Below, piece after piece: positions 46,951 to 56,609 of a DNA stretch of 64,000 nt. The notes under the pieces are model-generated. The model ran no database searches. It was not told the DNA's origin and saw nothing but the letters and a program-made list of their open reading frames with translations. Each line of letters begins with the position of its first letter. Within the stretch, counting starts at the first letter, position 1. The DNA is from Drosophila persimilis (lineage: Eukaryota; Arthropoda; Insecta; Diptera; Drosophilidae): the NCBI RefSeq assembly GCF_003286085.1, contig NW_020825343.1, forward strand, positions 1,550,001-1,614,000. The letters are read 5' to 3'. The position numbers were made by a program, and so were the translations under genes.

Positions 46951-48349
46951 AATCTAATGGGTCTCTGGGGGACCTTTATTTGGGTTTTCAGAACCCTAGA
47001 ACACCAAAACTCCCAAAACCAGTCTCTAAAAAGCCCCAAATGATCCTGTTATACCTAACCATAAAATCCCCATTCTAAAGTGCCTTTTCTAGCCTTAATT
47101 TGATCTCTGTTCCGTTTCTATTCTGGCCCCTGTGTTGCTCTACAGATCTGCAGCAGTGTTCGTTGTTTTATTTGAAAAAGTCTGGCGACATTATATTTGA
47201 TACATAGGATATATATTTTAGGCGTACCTTCCGGCAATTGATTTGATTTTAGCAAGCACACAATTGATGGGGAGAAATCATTATAATAACGAGTAAAGAA
47301 TACCTAGAGTTCCATTTTAAGCAGGGCATTCGAAACGACTGTAGCCGTTCGCTTAGAGAAAGAATAGGCATCATTCAAGACGTCTATTTCCTTTTGATTA
47401 TTGAAAAATTGTAGAGGGAACATCAACCCTTACATATAGCGAATTTATCCGTTTGCTTAGGGGAAATTGGAACGACTGTAGCCTTTCGCTTATGAGAAAT
47501 TCGTATAGGCGAAATCAGCACAGCCAATCCTTTCGCTTAGAGGAAATTTGTGGAGCGAATCAATAAATGTACCCTTTCACTTGTGGGAAACTTCTACAGC
47601 GAATCAAGATATCTATTAATCGCATCGAATGTCCTGCTATTTGGAACATGGGCTATAAAACAAAACATCATCATCATCATCAGCATAAAGCGCAGCAATA
47701 GCCATAGCCCGAATATATCTATATGTATAATCCACCTGCCCCCCCCCCTGCCCCCTAACACATGCCCAAGAAATCCCACATAGAATTTGATGTTCCACAA
47801 ACTTAACTTAACGATTACTTTCGGTATAGCATGTAAAATAAAAACTATAACAAACACGACAGATGGATGGAATGGAATCGAATGGAATGCAGAGAGAGAG
47901 AGAGAAAGAAAGAGAGAGGAGTTTGAATGGAGAATCCAACGTCCAACGTCGAAATGTTTCAATTTTTTTTCTATCAAAACTTTAGTGCAAAACTTTATGT
48001 TCAAATTAATCTTAAATATCGACAAACAAACAAACAAACAAAAAAATGAATGTTCTAATTAACCGAAAAACGAAACGAACGACAAAATTAAAAAGTATTT
48101 TATAAAAACATTGAAAAAGATAACCCGAAAAACCCGATGGAATCGTCTTCTCATTTTTGCTTGCCAACAGAACGCATTCCACACGAATGCGATTCGGCGA
48201 CGCTGCTTTATTGCTTTTCAGATACTTGGAATACTGGATAATAGTGTATGCGATGAAGGATGCCATGCCTCATCCTCCTAGAGCTGGGTCCACTCCTGTC
48301 TAGGGCAGGTGCTTCTCCTCCTCTAGAGCGGGCTTCACACCGCATCCTC
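46951..48349. other. bab1 / ORP-like gene 3' intergenic region
   Basis: Sequence between two converging genes. It holds the 47331-47609 tandem repeat, an ATC run (47666-47680), a GA run (47890-47917) and CATCCTCCTAGAGC repeats close to the ORP-like stop codon. No further gene is visible; in particular no ORP lipid-binding domain is encoded here. Confidence 0.5.
47331..47609 (+). repeat. ~60-bp tandem repeat, TTCGCTTAGAGGAAAT...GCGAATC units
   Basis: About five degenerate units. Typical elements are ACGACTGTAGCC, TTCGCTTAGAG or TTCGCTTATGAG, GAAATT and AGCGAATC. A single related copy sits at 17394-17422. Confidence 0.7.
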
Positions 48350-48356
48350 CTAGAGC
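48266..48356. repeat. CATCCTCCTAGAGC repeat at the ORP-like 3' end
   Basis: CATCCTCCTAGAGC occurs at both ends of this stretch, with CTCCTCTAGAGCGGG and CTGTCTAGGGC variants between. The right-hand copy contains the ORP-like stop codon. Confidence 0.55.
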
Positions 48357-48533
48357 ATAATGGGCTCTGACGAAGGCTGATTCATCTCCTGGTGGCGCTG
48401 CAGGAGGCCCAAACACTGGTGCAGGCACTGAGTGCTGGCTGTGGAGATGGCCTTCAGCAGCAGCAGATCGGGATCAGTGGGCGTAAAGGAAGCACAATCG
48501 ATGCTCTCAATGGCCCTGGCCAAAGAGGCATTG
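48350..48533 (-). CDS. ORP-like last exon
   Basis: The acceptor CTATTTCAG leads to NASLARAIESIDC, then DPDLLLLKAISTASTQCLHQ and the end NQPSSEPIML before TAG at 48352-48350. The middle part resembles the helical region after the PH domain of ORP11. Confidence 0.78.
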
Positions 48534-49836
48534 CTGAAATAGAAAAATTGCGGATATTAAGAGGGATTCCCATCCAAAGACAAGCTATTTTTCCCAACCA
48601 TTGCTCTGTGAGGAACAGCGCCTGACGGGCCGAAACCATCGCATCGGAGGCTGCCAGCAGCTCCCGTGGCGGCAGTGGCGACGAATTGCTGATGTCCATG
48701 GCCTTCGTGTGGCTCTCAACCACCGCCCGGAGGCCGTCCACCCATTCCTGACGCGCCCGCGCATCGTTGGCCCGCAGCTTCACCGTGTCCCCCGAGGCGC
48801 AGGCAATGGAAAACGTGCGAGAGTCCTCGTCGCTGGGGTAGACCACGGCGCCAGCCAGCTGGACCTGTCCGCGGGGGGCACTCGCCAGGACATGGGGCGA
48901 GGGGGCAATGTCGTCGCCAACGGCAGAGGAGTCGCACAGGTAGTAGCTAAGGAAGCCCGTCTTGGCGTCCACAGTGAACCAGCGATACTGCCAGCCTGGA
49001 AAAGTAGGAGGAGATTTCGGGCGATTAGAGGAAGATCCTAGGGGATTTCGTGGCATCACTAACCCTTCATCACATTCGTATATTTGCTCAGCTGGCCACT
49101 CAGCTGATGGCGCAGCGTCTGGTTAATCATGCGATTGAGATTGCTCTCCATTTCCGCGTCCGTGGCCGCCAGAAGGCGACTTTTTCTCGCCGAATCTCGG
49201 TCTGCCGATTCTTGTTGCGCCTGCTGCTCCTGCTGCCGCTGCTGCTGCTTCTGGCGTGACTTGTTCTTGCGCTGCCTTAAGGTGTTTTTTAGTTTGCGTA
49301 AAATGTTTGCAAATTTACAATTAAAACCGTGCGAAATAAACTAAAAAAATAAAACTTCAGTAAACTTTTGCCACAGCAGTCGATCAGAAATATACCAAAA
49401 TACGTCAAAAATTTCAAAATATACCGTAAATATACTGGCGAATTTTTGTACTTAAGTTGCATCATAATTCCTCGATTTTGATCTTCGGTTAAATATTACT
49501 AGCCAGCTAACACCCTTAGTTCTGAACTCATAATTTTATCCAATTGTTAAATAAATTTCCTACAACACTGGTCAAAGTTAAGTTCTCATCTTTATTGCAT
49601 TGCTTATAAAATAAGGTTTAAACAAAAACAGTTTCCACTAAATTCATTTCCTTACATTGTAACTACACATCAACTGCACATGTTCTACATATTAACTACA
49701 TGTTAATGTAATTACCAAAGGCGACACCTGAAGGGGAAATGTACGTTTGTGCACGTTTCAAAAATTTAAGCCCGATGGAAGCGCCAGTGTGAAACACCTC
49801 CGTTATTCATTTCTTGACATACCTTTTCTCCGACAT
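48350..49836 (-). CDS. PH-domain protein related to ORP10/ORP11, lacking the lipid-transfer domain
   Basis: Four exons read on the minus strand: 49836-49823, 49275-49064, 48995-48599 and 48533-48350, total 807 bases, 268 residues plus TAG. The start is MSEKRQRKNKSRQKQQ, then a Gln-rich basic stretch and a PH domain (about residues 62-175) with SKYTNVMKGWQYRWF, QLAGAVVYPSDEDSRTF and the conserved Trp in RQEWVDGL. These match human OSBPL11/OSBPL10 closely. The C-terminal part (DPDLLLLKAISTASTQCL) matches the ORP11 linker after the PH domain. The family then has an ORD with the EQVSHHPP signature; here translation stops first. I infer phosphoinositide binding without sterol/PS transfer. It may correspond to D. 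melanogaster CG9205 (from memory, unchecked). It converges on bab1 and is head to head with trio. Confidence 0.75.
48599..48995 (-). CDS. ORP-like exon 3, main PH domain
   Basis: The acceptor TTTTCCAG precedes WQYRWFTVDAKTGFLSYYL. The exon contains the rest of the PH domain through ESHTKAMDISN and ends LFLTEQ with a split Cys codon. The donor is AATG|GTTGGG and the next intron is 65 bases. Confidence 0.82.
49064..49275 (-). CDS. ORP-like exon 2, Gln-rich N-terminus and start of PH domain
   Basis: Encodes QRKNKSRQKQQQRQQ, an Ala/Asp/Ser linker, ATDAEMESNLNRMINQTL and the first PH strand LSKYTNVMK. The donor is AAGG|GTTAGT, splitting the Gly of the KGWQYRW motif. Confidence 0.7.
49823..49836 (-). 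CDS. ORP-like gene first coding exon (proposed)
   Basis: ATGTCGGAGAAAAG|GTATGT gives M-S-E-K plus two bases, with a strong donor. It joins in frame to the acceptor ACCTTAAG|GCAG at 49275. That acceptor lacks a good pyrimidine tract. The alternative acceptor TTTTTTTAG at 49341 has one, but its frame does not fit this donor. A TCAGTT initiator-like word lies 14 bases upstream of the ATG. Confidence 0.45.
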
Positions 49837-50667
49837 TTTTTGAAACAACTGAGATTTTGATGGCAACAATCAGAAATTCGATGCTGATCACGAATTAGTA
49901 TTCGATGTGGCCTTGGCTCCAAATGGCACTTCCACACGGTTTCTACATTGGTGCATTGGACAAGAGGGTAAGGGTGCATCTAAGAAATACTGGAAAATTT
50001 TAGAAAATACCATTAAAAAGTGTACAAATTTTCAATGTATCTAGCTGGCAGTGTGCCCCGACATGCTATCGTTACTTTCGACTGTCTAATCGCTAGAGAA
50101 CAGCGCCAAAGTGGATGAAATTCGTGAAACTCGCAGAGTTTCATTACAATCAGCTTGTGCCTGGGACTGTTTTTTAGTGCTGTAAGCCCACATGTGGACA
50201 TCAAAATCAAGCGATATCTGTTAGCCTATGGTTGACCAGTGGCTGTTTAAATACACACATGACTATTATGACGTTGAACAATTTAAGCTATGTTTAGGTG
50301 AAGATAACGTGGTTTTTTGGTAAGCAAGGATGGATCTGCAATAATAAATCCTCTCTTCGTGGAGCGAAACAAAGTACTTTTCCTGAATAAGGAAAATAGT
50401 CTTCAATCCTTCGACGGTGTACGATTAACCCATTGAAGACAAAGGAGATATTTAAATATTTCCCCGAAAATAATGAAAATTGAATAATTTTAGCGCAGTT
50501 CAGGTGAAAGATAAGTTCAGAAGAAAGATTTACGGATATACAAGAAGAATTTATAGTAAGTAATTTTTTCCGCCATTAACCTCAAATCGTTGGACTATAT
50601 AAATAGAGGGGGGCGTAAGTGGGCTAAGTTCGTTTTTTCATCGGTATATTTGCGGTATTTCTGAGGG

Positions 50668-50695
50668 TCAGATTGTCACACTGCTGCTCTGACCT
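50668..50695. promoter_or_regulatory. motif-1-like promoter word inside an inverted repeat
   Basis: GGTCAG and CTGACC form a 6-bp inverted pair; TTGTCACACTG lies between them. It may belong to a promoter of the ORP-like gene or of trio; only sequence supports it. Confidence 0.3.
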
Positions 50696-50883
50696 GCAAC
50701 GAAAAAATGAGTCGTAATTTGAATGTGCTATAACAACGGTTATAGACAATAGGCAAAAACAGACAAGACAAAATCTGCTGTTTTGTATAAAACGTATATT
50801 GAGCAAATGGGGTGGAATTTACCTTGCATGGGTTGCACCTTCTGGGCCGTTTGCCTGTTGTCATACCCTCTTTTTCCTTCCAT

Positions 50884-50940
50884 TATGTAGCAAATGTGTA
50901 GCAATTGTGTAGATATGTGTAGCAAATGTGTAGAAATGTG
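50884..50940 (+). repeat. GTGTAG(C/A)AA tandem words
   Basis: ATGTAGCAA, TGTGTAGCAATTG, TGTGTAGATATG, TGTGTAGCAAATG and TGTGTAGAAATG lie in direct succession. Confidence 0.6.
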
Positions 50941-51400
50941 AAATGCTGTTGTCGGAAGCAGAGCTGCCAACTTTTTATCAGAAAAATAGCTGTTTCTAGC
51001 TTGAAAAAGACGTAAGGGAAGCTGAACATTTTCCAAATAATTCTGTTAAAAATGTTGTATTAAAGTGATATTCAATTTCGCAATCGTTTCAACTTTAAGG
51101 TAATCCAAAATTTTGCTAATATGTTAACGAAAAAAGTCAACCTGCTTTAAAAATTCTAAATTATCTGGTAAATTCACAAATATCATTCAAAAATAACGAT
51201 GTACCGGCCAGATTCTCTGGCTTTTTATGTTATAGGTGGCAACATCAAAAAAAGCTGAAAAAAGCCAAACACATATATACAAAAATCCAGAATTCCCGCT
51301 TCGCGCAGATCACAAATTTGTCCCGCTTTGGTCTTCAAAAAAAGCCAGATCTGACGAGAAAAAAGCGTAATCGCCAGCACTGGTCGGAAGTCGGGGAGCG

Positions 51401-52677
51401 TTTAATTTTTGCGAAAGACACACGAAAATTGTTTAAATAAAATAAATGCTACAGCGGTGTTGCTGCACATGCAACATGTCGGCGGCATTGTGATCTCGGC
51501 TTGCGTTTTTATGGTAATTTTTTTGATTGTGAAGCACACAACAACAAAAGCGCTGTGTATATGTGCGCGCGGTGTGAAAAAAATCAATTGGTGGCAGAGA
51601 TGCCAGTAGCAAGAAAAAGCAGCAGCAGCAGCAGAGGCAAAGACGCAGAACTACGGGATGATGTTGGCGATGATATAGTGATTGTGGTGCCCCTCTGTGG
51701 CTCTTGGAGTTTTTTCAGTGAATCTTTGGTGAATTTGTGGCAATTAAAATAATGGGGTGTCCCCCTGCCCCTGCCCAATGCCCACTAGATGTTGCAATTG
51801 GCTGGAGTATGTATTTTGCGCGCCGCATTCGCCACTCGGGAGATTTGTTTGGTTCTTTCTCTTTCTCACTCCCCCTTTTCCCTAATACGCGCCTGTGTGT
51901 GCGTGTGTGTGTGTGTTTGTGTCTTTTTCCCACTCCCCCATTCATGCGTGTGTGTTCTTGTATCTCTTTCCCACTCCCCCCACCCATTCGCGTGTGTTTA
52001 AAAATAAGAACAAGAGCAGGAGTATATGTGTATGTGTATGTGTGTGTGGGTTTGTGTTTTTTTTTTTTCAAGTTTTTATGTTTTTATGCGGCTATCGCGT
52101 GACGGCGTCACTTGATTTATGACATTTAACATATTCCTCCGCACCCCTTATGGCACCCCTCGCCTTTTATCTCTGTCTCTCTCTCGCTATCTATCTCCTT
52201 CTGTGCTGCAAAAGAAGAGGGGTTGGGTAAAACTCCCCCCGCAAATGAATTTACAAATGAAATGTGCAACACACACACACACTCACTCACATTCGCTCTT
52301 TCGTTTCTTCTTTCATTCCACTGCTCCTCCTCCCACTCGCATTACGAATAACAATCCAAAAAGAGTGACCATGAAAATGCCAGCGAGAAATTTTCAAAAA
52401 TCAATGAGCACAAGTGAAATACAAGCAACAACAACAAAATCATTCAACAAAAAAGTGAAGCATCAACCATCAACCATCAACAACAACAACAACAAAGCGA
52501 AACGCGCAGAAATAACCGCAATAAAAAAATAATCAAAAAAATAGTAATATTAATAATAATAATAATAGCGTTTAAGTGAAATCCGCTGCTGGCTGGCTGG
52601 CTGAAGAAAACCGTTATGCTGCACTGCCTCCCACAGCTGGGCCGCAGCTAGAGCTAGTGGACACTCGGACGAACATC
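51401..52677 (+). other. trio: probable trio promoter and 5' leader
   Basis: CT/TG-rich DNA (51850-52060) is followed by a long CAA/AAC-rich leader (52380-52560), the usual composition of Drosophila 5' UTRs. The transcription start is not fixed: no perfect initiator was seen. A possible upstream frame at 52371-52532 (53 codons from the first ATG) and a short one at 52616-52651 precede the main start. Confidence 0.4.
52616..52651 (+). other. short upstream ORF before trio
   Basis: ATG CTG CAC ... AGC TAG encodes 11 residues and ends 26 bases before the trio ATG, in another frame. It could damp trio translation if the leader includes it. Confidence 0.4.
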
Positions 52678-52856
52678 ATGGATGGACAGCGGGCCCGCGA
52701 TCTGCTAACGCTGCTCCAGGAGCGTGTCGTCTTCCTCACGGGCGGCAGGGACAGGCGTGGCGGTCCACTGCTCTGCTTCCCCGCAACGCCGCGTCGCGAC
52801 CGCCTCAAGCCGGAGGATCTGCGACGGCTGCTCAGCTACCTAATCAGCATACCCAG
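52678..52856 (+). CDS. trio: trio exon 1, start of Sec14-like domain
   Basis: Encodes residues 1-59 plus two bases: [39 protein letters not shown] and [12 protein letters not shown]. The frame is open upstream to 52576 but has no earlier ATG. The donor is CCAG|GTGAGTG, the intron being 3,864 bases. Confidence 0.9.
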
Positions 52857-55800
52857 GTGAGTGTGTCCGCCAGCGCCCGCTCTCTCTCTCTGTCTTTCTC
52901 ACTCTCTCCTCTGCCTCCTGTTCCTCTTCTGATAATCTGCTTTTGCTGCTCCTAATCCTCCATTCAGTCTTTTATGGTGCTATTCTTCCTATTCCATGCT
53001 CTCTTTCCCTTCTTATACCCGCTACTCTAAATGAGTATAGGGGTATATTAGGGGTATATTGTGGTGTGTAACGTCCAGAAGGTAGCGTTTCCGACCCCAT
53101 AAAGTATATATATTCTTGATCAGCCGATTGAGCCTGGTCCGTCCTTATGAGCGCCTAGTGCTCAAAGACTATAAGAGCTAGAGCAACCAAATTTGGTATC
53201 CACACTCCTGTAATATCGAATCTGCACAAGTGTATTCCAAAAGTAACGCCGCCCGACGACACGCTGCGTCTCACTCGCACACTGTTTTTATCGCCATCTG
53301 CCGGGGGAGAGCCACACTGACCGAGTATCGGGTATAAATGTAGAGTTGCGGTCGCAGCACCAGCTCACCACGTTCCCCCTCGTTTTGTTTACTTTGCTCT
53401 TTTCTATAGGGTGATCTTTCTCCCTCTCTCTCTCTCTTTTGTGGTGCTGCTCCTCTACCGCTGATCTTTTTTGTGGTCATCCTCCTCTGCTACTCCATTT
53501 TCTGATGTGCTACTCCCATCTCTGCCAATGCCTCTCTTCTCGTTTTCCCCTCTTTGTGGTACGATACCCCTCACAATGGCCGCTCATTGTGTCAGCTGAC
53601 GTCGTCGTCGTCGTCGTCGCTGCCGCTGCACGCTATGCTTCGTTTGCAATTTCGGCTGACGTCGCGACATCTTCTTGCACCCGCACTCTTGCCAAGGGGT
53701 GGGTGAGAGGGGGGGCTGGGAAGGGTCGGGGTCCCAGGGGCAACAGCTGCTGCAGCTGCAGTGCCACATTCCACTTGATTTTCCTGTTATAGTCGCCTCG
53801 CTGCACCAGCAGTCGCATATTTTATGACTCATCACGGCATACGACGACGCACATTGTTCTTGGCTCTTGGCTCTCGCGTTCTGCATCGGCTGCTGCTGCT
53901 TCTGCTGCTGCTGGCAATTGGCTGACATTGAATGGAGCCGCACATAAAGGGGCACAAGAGAGTGCAAAAAAGTCATAAAAGTAAAGATTATAAAAATAAA
54001 ACTAGAAAAGAGCAAAAGACTCGCGACGAGAGCAACAAAAGTTGCATAAATCTGTGCGACAAAGAAAGCAATAATCAAAGAAGAAGAATCAGCACACACA
54101 CACACAGTCATATGTAAACCGGGGACCGGCTCTGCCGAAGAGCCGTGGAATGCCAAGAAGCTTTCCGCTCGAAAGTATATTAATGGTGAGGTGAGGCACT
54201 CCCAGCGAGCGTGCTCTTGGGCAGCGAAAGAGAGTGACATCTCGAAGAGTGGAAGCACACCTTAACCCACAAAAAAAAAACAAACCAGCAAACAACCAAA
54301 TGAGCGCTGGAGAAGGAGAGCGGGTAAAGAATGAGAGAAAGGGTAATCGAACGGCAGTAGCCGAAAGAGTGCCAGCAGGGTTCCCACCTTGCACCAAATG
54401 AACTCCCGACCTGATGTACCGTCTTTCGCTGGAATGCAGGGTATCCCGGAGAGGTAGCCATCGGAGGAGATGGCAAAAAACTCCGAATGATAATCAGGCA
54501 GCACTGCCCTCTGCCTCTGCCGCTGCTGCTCCCGCTGACGATGATGGCGACCCCAGATTGCGACACACGCCGACAAGCAGCAGCAGCAGCAGAAGCAGGG
54601 AGAGGAAGAAGCAAAAAACAGTTGTAGCAGCAAAATACATGCCCCAATCATTGAAACGATACGTAGAGATATTTTTCAACAAATTTTCAAATTGAAGCGC
54701 TAACAAGCTTCGCTAGCCGTGAATCACACCTCGCACGGCGAGTCTCCTCCGTCGGTTCCCACGCTGGCATCGTCTTCTCTGAAACCCCCCAACCCCCACC
54801 CCCATCGCTCCTCTAAAGGCTGCCCTCCTCTTATCGGTCGAGTAAAAAGTCACAAGCATTGTCCCACTTATTATTACTTATCACTTATTATTACGGTGTC
54901 GGACCCGCCCTCCTCAGGTTTTGTGCTGATAAGAAAATCGACCAAAGACGGCAAGCAAGCGGGAGGCGGAGGCTCTCCCTCTCCCACTCCCCCTGCGGCA
55001 GTCGGTCTGTGCCTCCAATGTGCGCTTTATCTTTAGCTTCCAGACCGCCTCCTCCCCCTCCCCCTCCCCCCGCACAGCAGTTTTTGCTTTGTTCTTCTTT
55101 TTTGGTACCCCTTGAAGATGGAGATATGCCCTTTCCTTGGATCGTCTATCTGCCAATTATAAGTTAAATTCCATTTTGTAGGGTATCAAACGCTTCGCCA
55201 AGCGCTTGAAACCTTCCTGACTTCTTTTTTGTTTTGTTTTGCTTTCCTCCTCGTTCTTGCTTGCATTTTTGTTTATTTGCTTTGGCGTGAAACACTTTTT
55301 GTTTATTCCTCCTCTCTCTCTCTCTGTCCTTCTTCGCCGTGGTCCCTGGGAGTCATGAAGGAAGGGGGGGGCCGCCTTTGTCTCCCCCATCTTCTGACTC
55401 GTTGTCGGCCAATTTTGTGCTGCTTCGCGTACGTCAATGCAAATTCTGTGAAACGGCTCTGCCCCTCCTCCATCCCCTCCGACATCCATGGATCAGAGGG
55501 TTCTCTCAGCATTTTAGACACGTACAGCCGCTGGACTTACTTTTTGGGGGCTCCCTCTGTCCTGCTCTGCCATTCCCCTCCCGCACATCAGATTTATGGG
55601 TTAAATAAACGATTTTTGATTAGTGCGACGCGACGCGACACAAGACGTGTCTTTGTTTTCGTATTTTAAAATTTTAAATGCGGGCGACATTCCCTTACTC
55701 TCTCGCTGGCTGTTTTTGTTCCCCCCTCCGCCCCCCCAAAAAAGTGAACAATTTCGATTTTTAATAGCCTTCCTTCGAATAAACATAAATCGTTTTATCG

Positions 55801-56578
55801 GTCCGTTCTCTGAGGTTTTATTAGTCATCAAAAGAGTTGCTTGTTGTCCACAGAAGAGGAACAGAACCCGAACAGAACCCTCCCATGGAATACACAAATT
55901 TCCAGATTTCCAGACTCGATAAGAACTTCAAGGGGGGAGGGGAGGGGCGGTAGAACTCTTAAAGTTCTCAAAAGCCAACATTTGATTTGGTTTGTGGTTC
56001 TTTGAGCTCTTCCCACCATTTCCCAGAGACATTTCCTTCCGTATGTGGCGTGACACTACCTCCCCCACCCCCTCCCCCTCTCTCTACCCCGTCGTGGAAA
56101 GTGGCGTGGAGAGACGCCTCTTCACTTTCGCATTGTTTTGTGTGGCAACACAGAGAGGTAAACCCCTAGAAATGCCCAACCGCACGACAAGCACGAGAAT
56201 GATTCGTGGTTGAAAGAAACCCCAAAGAACCCCCAAGAACCGGCAACAATCAGGCCAAGAAATAGCGGCAATAGAAGAATGAAAATGGTAGAGGAGCAAC
56301 ATCAAAGAACATCAATGAAAGAGAGAAAGAAATATTTATAGTTAATGGCGCGATTAAAATTCAAATGGAATGCAAATCAGAGCAAAAGAACGAACGGGGG
56401 AACAGCGGAACAGGTGGGCAGGGGGTGGGGTGTGGTGTGGTGGGCTGTAGATCGGTGTCAAAGCTTATAGAAATCGAACTGTGAAGACCATACAAAGAAA
56501 TGCTGTCATAATTTATGCAAAGAACGTAAACAGACCAATGAACCATCAAGCCACAGAGACAGACAAAGGGAGAGACAA

Positions 56579-56609
<31 letters not shown>

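Larger units (their letters stand above)
49837..51400. other. intergenic region between ORP-like gene and trio, left part
   Basis: No gene is seen. A GGTCAG...CTGACC inverted pair at 50668-50695 encloses TTGTCACACTG, one mismatch from the Drosophila core motif 1 (YGGTCACACTR) of housekeeping promoters. GTGTAG words repeat at 50884-50940. Confidence 0.5.

Noticed and set aside
49276..49340. Extending ORP-like exon 2 up to the TTTTTTTAG acceptor
   Set aside because: The extra 65 bases are open but AT-rich, and the phase does not fit the good ATG...GTATGT first exon; kept only as an alternative.
49129..49344. Plus-strand frame opposite the ORP-like exon 2
   Set aside because: Reverse of the Gln-rich stretch (poly-Leu/Cys); the minus strand gives the PH protein.
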